From Nitriliruptorales bacterium (lineage in GTDB: Bacteria; Actinomycetota; Nitriliruptoria; Nitriliruptorales; Nitriliruptoraceae): a DNA stretch of 28,048 bases. Made by a program: the position numbers and the translations under genes. Where the stretch lies: assembly GCA_030835875.1 (NCBI GenBank), contig JAURQY010000057.1, positions 1 through 28,048 of the forward strand. Direction: 5' to 3'. Every line of letters begins with the position of its first letter. Position 1 is the first letter of the stretch. Below are positions 7,909 to 14,622 of the stretch, one piece after another. The notes under the pieces are model-generated. The model was not told where the DNA came from, made no database searches, and was given only the letters and a program-made list of their open reading frames with translations.

Positions 7909-8369
7909 GTGGGACCGCCGATCTCGGTCCACGGCTCGCCGCGGACGGCATGCGTGTCGCCGTCGTCGCCGCACGCTTCAACGAGGACGTCGTCGGTCGC
8001 CTCGTCGACGGGGCGCGCGACGAACTGGCGCGCCATGGCTGCGACATCGCGCCCACCGTGTGGGTGCCTGGGGCCTTCGAGATCCCCGTCGTCGCCCAGC
8101 GGCTCGCGGCGTCCGGCGAGCAGGAGGCCGTGATCGCGCTCGCATGCGTCATCCGCGGCGGCACCCCGCACTTCGAGTACGTCTCCACCGCGGTCACGAT
8201 CGGGTGCGAGGCCGTAGCTCGGATCACCGGGGTCCCCGTCGGGTTCGGTGTCCTCACGGTCGACGACCGCGACCAGGCGCTCGCCCGCGCGCGGGGGAGC
8301 GAGGGCGACAAGGGTGCGGAGGCGGCGCAGGCCGCCGTCGCGACCGCACTGGTGCTCCGGTCGACGTGA
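7905..8369 (+). CDS. ribH: 6,7-dimethyl-8-ribityllumazine synthase
   Basis: The 154-residue enzyme condenses the RibD product with dihydroxybutanone phosphate to lumazine, usually inside an oligomeric shell. Motifs seen are VAARFNEDVV (substrate ring binding), GAFEIPVVAQRLA, ALACVIRGGTPHFEYVS with the catalytic His, VPVGFGVLTV and the end GDKGAEAAQAA. Length is typical. It overlaps ribBA by ATGA and its own stop overlaps the GTG of helD (GTGA), so helD is tied to the end of the rib operon. Confidence 0.97.
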   Translation: MSGTADLGPRLAADGMRVAVVAARFNEDVVGRLVDGARDELARHGCDIAPTVWVPGAFEIPVVAQRLAASGEQEAVIALACVIRGGTPHFEYVSTAVTIGCEAVARITGVPVGFGVLTVDDRDQALARARGSEGDKGAEAAQAAVATALVLRST

Positions 8370-10519
8370 GCGGGGTGTCGCCACGGGCGGCTGCGGTCGC
8401 CGCGGAGCAGGCGCACCTCGACCGCGTGCTCGCGAGGGTCGCGGAGCTCCGCCGGCAGGCGGAGGAACGCCTCTCGAGGGTCAGTGCGACCCGCCAGGGG
8501 TCGACGTTCGCGGCGCAGTTCGAGCGCGACGTGGTGGCGCACCATCAGGCTGCCCGTATCGCACGGTTCACGGTCGGGGATCGCGAGGCGCTCCTGTTCG
8601 GTCGACTCGACCTCGACGACGGGGATTCGCTCCCCATCGGGCGCGTCTCCGTGATGGACGATGAGGACGTGCTCCTCGTCGACTGGCGTGCACCGGCGGC
8701 GGCGCCGTTCTACCGCGCGACGGCGGCGCGACCGGAGGGCGTCGCGCGCCGGCGGACGATCCTCGCTGACGGTCCGGCGGTCGTCGACGTCATGGACGAG
8801 GTGATCGACACCGCGGCCGCAGATCGCCTCGGCCTCGAGGTCACGACCGGCCAGGGCGCCCTCCTCGCGGCGCTGGAGCGGACGCACGGCCATGGCATGC
8901 GCGACATCGTCGCGACGATCCAACAGGACCAGGACCGGATCATCCGTGCGCCGGCGACCGGCACGCTCATCGTCACCGGCGGTCCGGGTACGGGGAAGAC
9001 GGTCGTCGCGCTCCATCGGGTCGCGTTCCTGCTCTACGGCGACCGTGAGCGCTACGAGAACCGCGGGGTGCTCGTCGTCGGCCCGTCGCGGACGTTCACG
9101 GAGTACACGCGTCGCGTGCTCCCGTCGCTCGGCGAGGACCGCGTCGTCCAACGTCCCCTGGAGGCGCTCGGTCCCGCAGACCTCGATGTCCTTGGCTGGG
9201 ACCGGCCCGACGTCGCCGCCGTCAAGGGCGATCTCCGGATGGTCGAGGTCTGCCGCCGGATCCTCGCGGCTGCCCTGCCACCGGTGGCTCACGAGGTCCG
9301 TTTCACCGTTCTCGGGACCACCGCCCGTGTCGGTGCATCGACGCTCGATGGCGTCCGTCGCCGTCTCCTCGGACGCGTCGACGGCGCGCGACCGGCACTC
9401 CGCTACCACGCACGCGCATCGATCGCCGAGGACCAGCTGCTCGGCTCCCTGCGGGCCGCGTGGGACGCACGGCGTGCCGAGCACCCGACGGCGACCTCCG
9501 ATCCCGGCGACGACCAGTTCCGCGACCTCGTCCTCGAGTCGCCCGAGGTCCGGATGCTGCGCAACGCGTTCTGGCCCCGGCTAACCGCTGTCGAGATCCT
9601 CGCGCGCTACGCCCGTGGCGAGCGCGACCTCGGACGTGACGTCGGCGGGACGCTCTCCGCGGATGACGTGCTGCTGCTCGCGGACGCGTGGGCGGCTGCG
9701 GAGGGATGGACCGTGGAGGACGTGGCCCTCCTCGATGAGATCGACGCACTGCTCGGCGACCCCGCCCCCGCGCACCACGATCCGGATGACGGACCGTCGC
9801 TCCCTGACGTGGAGGACCGCTGGTACGCGGACTTCGCGCACGTGGTCGTCGACGAGGCGCAGGACCTCTCGCCGATGCAGTGGCGTGCGGTCGTCCGACG
9901 CGGGCCGTACGCGTCGTGGACGGTCGTCGGGGACCTCGCGCAGCGCGCGCGTGATGCCCATCCTCGGACGTGGGACGACGTCGCCGCGCTCATCGGTCGA
10001 CGACAGGTCACCGTCGAGGAGCTCGTCACCAACTACCGAACGCCCGCGGAACTCGCACCGGTGGCCCGCCGCGCACTCACGGCAGCAGGTCACGACCCGT
10101 CGACCTTCCCGAGGACGGTCCGGGAGACGGGACGCGTCCCGGTCGTCGTCGTCGATGGCGATCCGGCCGGTGCAGGCGTGCGGCGCGCCTTCGGTCTGCT
10201 CGCCGCGCGCGCTGAACGTCCGGGGACGGTCGGCGTCCTCTCGACCGTGGCGCTGCTGGACCGCCTCGCTGTCCTCGTCGGGCATGGCGGGCAGGGCTCG
10301 GTCGACATCGGCGAAGTGCGCATCATGGACGCCCGACGCGCGAAGGGCCTGGAGTTCGATGACCTCGTCGTCGTCGCACCCGAGGAGATCCTCGCAGCGT
10401 CGCCACTCGGTGCGCACGACCTCTACGTCGCCCTGACGAGGGCGACGCGTTCGCTCGTCGTCGTCAGCGCATCGCCGGCGCTCGCCGTGCTCGACGGGAT
10501 GACGGTCGCGGCGGACTGA
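8366..10519 (+). CDS. helD: HelD-type UvrD-like ATPase, RNA polymerase recycling factor
   Basis: The protein of 717 residues is a superfamily 1 helicase-like ATPase of the HelD/helicase IV type, known to bind RNA polymerase and free it from stalled complexes. Walker A GGPGTGKT is at residues 205-212, Walker B DEAQDLSPMQW begins at 496, and later motifs are NYRTPAELA, RRAKGLEFDDLVVV and LYVALTRATRSLVV. The N-terminus is helical and charged (from AAEQAHLDRVLARV), as in the HelD arm entering the secondary channel, followed by GRLDLDDG and LLVDWRAPAAAPFYRA, typical of actinobacterial HelD. The start is the GTG overlapping the ribH stop; the frame is open further upstream inside ribBA and ribH, but that part is a shadow. 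It is less likely a DNA repair helicase. Confidence 0.9.
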   Translation: MSGVSPRAAAVAAEQAHLDRVLARVAELRRQAEERLSRVSATRQGSTFAAQFERDVVAHHQAARIARFTVGDREALLFGRLDLDDGDSLPIGRVSVMDDEDVLLVDWRAPAAAPFYRATAARPEGVARRRTILADGPAVVDVMDEVIDTAAADRLGLEVTTGQGALLAALERTHGHGMRDIVATIQQDQDRIIRAPATGTLIVTGGPGTGKTVVALHRVAFLLYGDRERYENRGVLVVGPSRTFTEYTRRVLPSLGEDRVVQRPLEALGPADLDVLGWDRPDVAAVKGDLRMVEVCRRILAAALPPVAHEVRFTVLGTTARVGASTLDGVRRRLLGRVDGARPALRYHARASIAEDQLLGSLRAAWDARRAEHPTATSDPGDDQFRDLVLESPEVRMLRNAFWPRLTAVEILARYARGERDLGRDVGGTLSADDVLLLADAWAAAEGWTVEDVALLDEIDALLGDPAPAHHDPDDGPSLPDVEDRWYADFAHVVVDEAQDLSPMQWRAVVRRGPYASWTVVGDLAQRARDAHPRTWDDVAALIGRRQVTVEELVTNYRTPAELAPVARRALTAAGHDPSTFPRTVRETGRVPVVVVDGDPAGAGVRRAFGLLAARAERPGTVGVLSTVALLDRLAVLVGHGGQGSVDIGEVRIMDARRAKGLEFDDLVVVAPEEILAASPLGAHDLYVALTRATRSLVVVSASPALAVLDGMTVAAD

Positions 10520-10540
10520 CGACGTCCGGTCGGCTACCGC

Positions 10541-11386
10541 TCAGAGGCGGCAGGCGAGGATGTCGAACACGATCACCCCGCGTGCGCCGAGCGCGTGCAG
10601 CCGGTCCATGATCGCGTGCGCCTCGCGGCGGGGCACCATGGAGCGGACGGCGACCCACGCATCATCCTGCAGCGGGCTGATCGTCGGCGACTCGATGCCC
10701 GGCGTGATCATGCAGGCCTCATCGAGCGACTCGCGCCGGACGTCGTACTCCACCATGACGTAGCGGCGCGCGATGATCACGCCGTTCAATCGGCGGACGA
10801 GCAGGTCCACGCCGTCCGACAACGTCGCGCCGCGACGCGCGACGAGCACGGCCTCGGACTCGAGCAGCGGCTCCCCGACGATGGCGAGCCCCGCCTGGCG
10901 CAGCGTCGTGCCGGACGAGACCACGTCGGCGACGACCTCCGCCACGCCGAGTCGGATCGCGGTCTCGACGGCGCCGTCGAGGCGCACGATGTCGGCTGTC
11001 ACGCCGCGCTCCGCGAGGTCGCGGGCGACGAGCCCTGGATAGGAGGTCGCGATCCGACGACCGCCGAGGTCGTCGAGCGATGCCAGTGCACCCGGCTCGG
11101 CGGCGTAGCGGAACGTGGCGCGGCCGAAGTCGAGCGGCAGCAGCTCGTCGGCCGGGGCGCCACCGTCGAGCAGGAGGTCACGGCCGGTGATGCCGACCTC
11201 GACCTGCCCCTCCGCGACGTAGGTGGCGATGTCCCGGGGCCGCAGGTAGAAGAACTCGACGCCGTTGTCGGGGTCGATCAGGACGAGGTCCCTGCCGTCG
11301 GAGCGCTGCCGGTAGCCGGCCTCGCGGAGCATGACGGTCGTCGGCTCGGAGAGGGTCCCCTTGTTCGGGACTCCGACACGCAGCAT
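10541..11386 (-). CDS. hisG: ATP phosphoribosyltransferase, long form
   Basis: The 281-residue protein catalyses the first committed step of histidine synthesis, joining ATP and PRPP. It begins MLRVGVPNKGTLSEP, contains VEVGITGRDLL and the PRPP loop VVSSGTTLRQAGL, and its length fits the long form with a C-terminal regulatory domain (from about residue 205, to the end VRSMVPRREAHAIM and GVIVFDILACRL). Long-form enzymes are hexamers inhibited by histidine without HisZ. It runs on the minus strand, 54 bases after hisE, and is convergent with helD with only 21 bases between the stops. No terminator is visible in that gap. Confidence 0.96.
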   Translation of the reverse strand: MLRVGVPNKGTLSEPTTVMLREAGYRQRSDGRDLVLIDPDNGVEFFYLRPRDIATYVAEGQVEVGITGRDLLLDGGAPADELLPLDFGRATFRYAAEPGALASLDDLGGRRIATSYPGLVARDLAERGVTADIVRLDGAVETAIRLGVAEVVADVVSSGTTLRQAGLAIVGEPLLESEAVLVARRGATLSDGVDLLVRRLNGVIIARRYVMVEYDVRRESLDEACMITPGIESPTISPLQDDAWVAVRSMVPRREAHAIMDRLHALGARGVIVFDILACRL

Positions 11387-11440
11387 CGGTGATCCTGACG
11401 TCGTGTGATGGCGCTGGAGGGGGAGTCGAGGAAGGAGCGG

Positions 11441-11704
11441 TCAGAGGTGAGCGTAGACGCGTTCGAGGTCGACCCCGCGGGCCGTGAGCAGGACGAGCAC
11501 GTGGTAGAGCAGCTGCGACGCCTCCTCTGCGGTCCGTTCCTCATCCTCGTGCTCGGCCGCCATCCACAGCTCGGCTGCCTCCTCGACGACCTTCTTCCCG
11601 ATCGTGTGGACCCCGGCATCGAGCGCAGCGACGGTCCCCGAGCCCTCCGGCCGGAGCCGTGCACGGTCCTGGATCTCGGCGTGCAGCGCCTCGAACGTCT
11701 TCAC
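11441..11704 (-). CDS. hisE: Phosphoribosyl-ATP pyrophosphatase
   Basis: This 87-residue all-helical MazG-like protein removes pyrophosphate from phosphoribosyl-ATP, the second step of histidine synthesis. The metal site KKVVEEAAELWMAA (residues about 38-51) with its EEAAE core, the following EEASQLLYHVLVLL and the small size identify HisE. The start is GTG (complement of 11702-11704), preceded by GGAGG with a 6-base spacer. It is first in a two-gene hisE-hisG unit; the remaining his genes are not in the window. Confidence 0.94.
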   Translation of the reverse strand: MKTFEALHAEIQDRARLRPEGSGTVAALDAGVHTIGKKVVEEAAELWMAAEHEDEERTAEEASQLLYHVLVLLTARGVDLERVYAHL

Positions 11705-11798
11705 CAGCGTCCTCCGCTCCGGCGGGCGGTCCGCCCTTCCGGAGGATAGGCGCGTGAGCGTCGGTAGTCTTCAGCGCCCCGATGGGCAGGAGACGAGC
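11705..11798. promoter_or_regulatory. Divergent promoter region, hisE (-) and DUF1844 gene (+)
   Basis: The 94-base gap separates divergent genes. On the plus strand TAGTCT (11765-11770) lies 28 bases before the ATG at 11799. On the minus strand TATCCT (11743-11748) lies 38 bases before the hisE start. Between that element and hisE is a dyad, GGGCGG-T-CCGCCC (11724-11736), flanked by TCCGG and CCGGA arms, which would form a hairpin in the hisE leader. No good -35 boxes are seen. Confidence 0.45.
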
Positions 11799-12212
11799 AT
11801 GGTCGATGAGCGAGCGAGCGGTGGGCCGAGCGAGGCCGAGCTCCAGCAGATGCTGGCGGAGATGCGCGAGGCGCCCGCCGAGCAGGTCCTCGTCGAGGTC
11901 GTCAACCTGCTGCTCCAGGCGGCACAGGTCAAGCTCGGCCGGTCCGATGCCCGCCTCCTGATCGACGCGGTCGCGGCGCTCGCCGAGTCGGCGGAGGGAC
12001 GTGCGGACGCGACCCTGCTCGCACAGGTGACGCAGGCGGTCACCCAGCTCCGGCTGGCCCAGGTGGAGGCGGAGGGTGCAGCAGCGCCCGGATCGGCTTC
12101 CGTCGGCGAGCCGGCTCCCGAGGCCGCGCCGCCCGCCCCGACCCCCCAGCCGACGGCCCAGCCGTCGCCGCCGTCGTCACAGGGGTCGCGGCTCTGGGTG
12201 CCGGGCCGCTGA
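11799..12212 (+). CDS. DUF1844-like protein upstream of infC
   Basis: This small protein of 137 residues has no known catalytic function. Residues about 10-100 are a predicted helical region (VLVEVVNLLLQAAQVKLG, then LLIDAVAALAESAEGRA and LLAQVTQAVTQLRLAQVE) whose pattern resembles the DUF1844 family. Such a gene stands next to infC in many actinobacteria, and this context supports the call. The last 35 residues are low-complexity, rich in Pro, Ala, Ser and Gln, and probably disordered. The ATG at 11799 follows AGGAG; the frame is open upstream to 11604, but that part overlaps hisE and the promoter. I see no signal peptide or membrane segment. Confidence 0.7.
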   Translation: MVDERASGGPSEAELQQMLAEMREAPAEQVLVEVVNLLLQAAQVKLGRSDARLLIDAVAALAESAEGRADATLLAQVTQAVTQLRLAQVEAEGAAAPGSASVGEPAPEAAPPAPTPQPTAQPSPPSSQGSRLWVPGR

Positions 12213-12435
12213 TCGGCTGGTAACCTTCGTGTCCTGACCGCTGGGGCCTCCCGGCGGTCATGTGCACGGGACGGGTTCCCGTGACGAAGCGGCCTCACGG
12301 CCCACCTGCCAGGACCTCCTCGGCGGGTCGCGCGCTCGCTGCGTGCGTCTCGTACGGCGACGCTCCGTCGTCGGTCCTCGTTCGGTGCCCGTGGCGCCTG
12401 CGCCCGCTGGGCGCAGCGACGAGGAGACGACCAGC
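12213..12435 (+). promoter_or_regulatory. infC-rpmI-rplT promoter and structured 5' leader
   Basis: TAACCT (12221-12226) fits the -10 pattern of the window and would start RNA near 12233. Three strong hairpins follow: 12236-12259 (10-bp stem with one G-U, loop GCCT), 12265-12283 (7-bp perfect stem CACGGGA/TCCCGTG, 5-base loop) and 12399-12415 (7-bp stem TGCGCCC/GGGCGCA, 3-base loop). The last ends 6 bases before the GAGGAG ribosome site. Such a leader fits autoregulation of the operon by L20 or IF-3, known in other bacteria, but it matches no leader family I can name. Confidence 0.55.
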
Positions 12436-13095
12436 ATCGAAGAGCAGCGCCGCATCAACGCCGAGATCAAGGTCCCGCGCGTCCGACTCGTGGACGCCGA
12501 TGGGACGCAGGTCGGCATCGTCCCCCTCGCACAGGCGCTGAGGCGCGCACGCGAACAGGATCTCGACCTCGTCGAGGTCGCTGCGCAGGCCGACCCTCCG
12601 GTCTGCCGCATCATGGACTGGGGCAAGCACCGCTACGAGCAGGAGCAGAAGGACAAGGACGCCCGCAAGCGTCAGAACCGCATCACGGTCAAGGAGATCA
12701 AGATGCGGCCCAAGATCTCGGACAACGACTACGCGACGAAGTCGGGCCACGTGCGCCGCTTCCTCGAGGAGGGCTCGAAGGTCCGCGCCTCGATCATGTT
12801 CCGCGGACGCGAGATGGCACACACGGAGCTCGGACTCAAGCTCCTGCACCGCCTCTCCGAGGACATGCGCGAGCTCGCGTCGGTCGAGGCCGAACCGAAG
12901 GTCGACGGCCGCAACATGGTGATGGTGCTCGCCCCGCAGCGCAGCCGCGCCCGGGTCGCCCCGAGCACGGTGAGCGGCTCGGGCGTGCCGGAGCTTGACG
13001 GGCACGATGCGGACGAGCAGGGCACTGATGGCGTCAGCGCGACCCCGGACGACGGGGGAGTGCTCGCCGAGGACGACGCGGTGACGCAGGCCTGA
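12436..13095 (+). CDS. infC: Translation initiation factor IF-3, probable ATC start
   Basis: IF-3 keeps ribosomal subunits apart and checks the start codon and initiator tRNA. The protein, about 219 residues, shows RRINAEIKVPRVRLVDADG (N-domain), LDLVEVAAQADPPVCRIMDW, the basic linker EQKDKDARKRQNR, and the C-domain with KMRPKISDNDY, FRGREMAH and GRNMVMVLAP. A 45-residue acidic tail follows, common in actinobacteria. I place the start at ATC 12436 because GAGGAG lies at 12421-12426 with a 9-base spacer and family proteins begin at this point. In-frame ATG 12262, GTG 12385 and GTG 12391 lack a ribosome site and would translate the leader hairpins. IF-3 genes elsewhere use rare AUU-type starts for self-control. 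Confidence 0.88.
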   Translation: MEEQRRINAEIKVPRVRLVDADGTQVGIVPLAQALRRAREQDLDLVEVAAQADPPVCRIMDWGKHRYEQEQKDKDARKRQNRITVKEIKMRPKISDNDYATKSGHVRRFLEEGSKVRASIMFRGREMAHTELGLKLLHRLSEDMRELASVEAEPKVDGRNMVMVLAPQRSRARVAPSTVSGSGVPELDGHDADEQGTDGVSATPDDGGVLAEDDAVTQA

Positions 13096-13130
13096 CGGTC
13101 GGCGACGCAGACACAGCGACAGGAACGGAC

Positions 13131-13325
13131 ATGCCGAAGCAGAAGACCCACAGCGGCGCCAAGCGCCGCTTTCGCATCACGCGCAAGGGCAAGGTCATGA
13201 GCGGTCAGCGCAACAGGAAGCACCTGCTCGTGGGCAAGAGCGCTTCGCGTCGCCGTCGACTCGACGGCGACCGTGAACTCGCGCCTGTCGAGGCCAAGCG
13301 CGTGAAGCGACTGCTGGGCCGCTGA
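13131..13325 (+). CDS. rpmI: Large ribosomal subunit protein bL35
   Basis: The 64-residue basic protein begins MPKQKTHSGAKRRFRITRKG and contains KHLLVGKSASRRRRL, the standard L35 pattern. It is a structural protein of the 50S subunit. It sits 35 bases after infC and 51 before rplT in the classical IF3-L35-L20 operon, with an AGGAA ribosome site before its ATG. Length is normal. Confidence 0.97.
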   Translation: MPKQKTHSGAKRRFRITRKGKVMSGQRNRKHLLVGKSASRRRRLDGDRELAPVEAKRVKRLLGR

Positions 13326-13348
13326 GGTCCCGACCACCCGGAGACGAC

Positions 13349-13363
13349 GCCGGTCCGACCGGC
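13349..13363 (+). promoter_or_regulatory. Perfect hairpin just before the rplT ribosome site
   Basis: GCCGGTC-C-GACCGGC is a perfect 7+1+7 inverted repeat; in RNA it can form a 6-bp stem with a CCG loop. It ends a few bases before the GAGGTGA ribosome site of rplT, so it could control L20 translation or be an L20 binding site. Function is inferred from position. Confidence 0.45.
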
Positions 13364-13376
13364 ATGAGGTGAGACG

Positions 13377-13745
13377 ATGGCAAGGGTCAAGCGGGGCGTG
13401 AACGCCCGGAAGAGCCACAAGGCGGTCATGGACCGCGCCAAGGGGTTCCGCGGTGCGCGGAGTCGTCGCTTCCGTGTCGCGAAGGAGGCCGTGCACCACG
13501 CGGAGCGCTACGCCTACCGCGACCGGCGCGCGAAGAAGGGCGAGATGCGTCGCCTCTGGATCGCGCGCATCAACGCTGCGGCCCGTCAGGAGGGGCTGAG
13601 CTACAACCGCCTCATGCACGGGTTGCGGCTCGCGGGCATCGAGGTCGACCGGAAGAACCTCGCGGACATCGCCGTGCGCGATGACGCGGCGTTCCGCGCA
13701 CTCGCCGGTCAGGCCCGTGAGGCCCTGGAGAAGGTCTCGGCCTGA
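13377..13745 (+). CDS. rplT: Large ribosomal subunit protein bL20
   Basis: The 122-residue protein begins MARVKRGVNARKSHKAVMDR and continues AKGFRGARSRRFRVAKEAV, then RRLWIARINAAARQEGLSYN and LAGIEVDRKNLADIAV. This is L20, which binds 23S rRNA early in 50S assembly and in other bacteria represses its own operon. The ATG is preceded by GAGGTGA. Its stop lies close to the next reading frame, a SpoU methyltransferase, a frequent neighbour of rplT. Confidence 0.98.
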   Translation: MARVKRGVNARKSHKAVMDRAKGFRGARSRRFRVAKEAVHHAERYAYRDRRAKKGEMRRLWIARINAAARQEGLSYNRLMHGLRLAGIEVDRKNLADIAVRDDAAFRALAGQAREALEKVSA

Positions 13746-13804
13746 GCCCCGACGGTCCCGACGGCAGCTCGGGTCGCCCTCGGGCGGCCGAGGTCCTCAC
13801 CTCG

Positions 13805-14548
13805 GTGCGCAACACGCGCGTCACGGCGATCGCGGCGCTGCACGACGCGCGCGAGCGTCGACGGCAGGGGCTGCACCTCGCCGAAGGCGCACGCGTGTGT
13901 TCTGAGGCCCTCACCACGGCGGAGGTCGTCGAGCTGCTGCACGACGGGCAGCACGCCGACGTCGCGCGCATCGCCGGTCCGCAGGTCCGGGTCACCAAGG
14001 TCTCCGAGTCGGTGATGCGGCGCCTCTCTGACGCGTCGACCCCTCCAGGCATCGTCGCCGTCGTCAGGACGCCGGACGTCACGCGTCCCATCCCCGCGAC
14101 GGGCGCACTCCTCGTCCTCGATGGGGTCGCGGACCCCGGGAACGTCGGCACGTTGCTGCGCACCGCTGCGGCCTTCGGGGCCACCGTCGTGAGCATCGAT
14201 GGTGCGGACCCGTTCGGCCCGAAGGCGGTCCGCGCCTCCGCAGGTGGCTGCTACCGGACCCCGGTCCACCGCCTCACCGGGGCTGACGTCTCGGTCGATG
14301 TGCTGCGGGGTGCGGGCCGGGTCGTGCTCGGCCTCGCCGCGGATGGTGAACGCACCATCGCCGAGGTCGCTGCCGACATCCCGACGGCGGGTGCCGTGCT
14401 CGTCGTCGGCTCGGAGCCGACCGGGCTGCGGCCACGAGTGAGCGCGGCGATCGACGTGCTCGTGCGGATCCCGATGGGTCCCGGGGTCGAGTCGCTCAAC
14501 GTCGCGGCCGCCGGGGCGATCGCCATGCACGCGGTCATGCCCGTCTGA
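13805..14548 (+). CDS. SpoU/TrmH-family RNA 2'-O-methyltransferase
   Basis: The product (247 residues from the GTG) is a knotted SPOUT methyltransferase that likely methylates a ribose in rRNA or tRNA using S-adenosylmethionine. The substrate-binding N-domain (1 to about 80, with LHLAEGARVCSEAL) is followed by motif 1 DPGNVGTLLRTAAAFGA, motif 2 LVVGSEPTGLRP and motif 3 IPMGPGVESLNVAAAGAIA. The exact RNA target cannot be read from sequence. The start is uncertain: family members usually begin about 8-20 residues earlier, and the frame is open back to 13721 with good matches (EVLTS before the GTG). The only upstream candidate is CTG at 13742, overlapping the rplT stop as CTGA. Confidence 0.88.
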   Translation: MRNTRVTAIAALHDARERRRQGLHLAEGARVCSEALTTAEVVELLHDGQHADVARIAGPQVRVTKVSESVMRRLSDASTPPGIVAVVRTPDVTRPIPATGALLVLDGVADPGNVGTLLRTAAAFGATVVSIDGADPFGPKAVRASAGGCYRTPVHRLTGADVSVDVLRGAGRVVLGLAADGERTIAEVAADIPTAGAVLVVGSEPTGLRPRVSAAIDVLVRIPMGPGVESLNVAAAGAIAMHAVMPV

Positions 14549-14568
14549 GCCACGGGCGGCGTCCGGTC

Positions 14569-14588
14569 TAGGCTCGGCGCCCGGGCGC
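14569..14588 (+). promoter_or_regulatory. Candidate pheST -10 and palindrome at predicted start
   Basis: TAGGCT (14569-14574) is a TAnnnT-type -10 lying 48 bases before pheS. A perfect 12-bp palindrome, GCGCCCGGGCGC (14577-14588), covers the expected RNA start near 14581. No -35 is evident. The palindrome could be an operator or a chance product of high GC. Confidence 0.4.
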
Positions 14589-14622
14589 GCGTCCCGCACC
14601 GCGCTGACGACGGAGGTGCACC

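Noticed and set aside
7772..8365. N-terminal extension of helD to 915 residues
   Set aside because: The added part overlaps ribBA and ribH out of frame and is Arg-rich nonsense; the GTG at 8366 has the GTGA coupling and begins where HelD homology begins.
7640..9484. Minus-strand frame of 614 codons opposite ribBA, ribH and helD
   Set aside because: It crosses three confident plus-strand genes, has no ribosome site and no recognisable domain; a codon-bias effect.
10520..10540. Bidirectional terminator between helD and hisG
   Set aside because: The 21-base gap holds no stable inverted repeat with a T run on either strand.
12262..12435. N-terminal extension of IF-3 from ATG 12262
   Set aside because: No ribosome site, the region holds leader hairpins, and IF-3 homology begins only after 12436.
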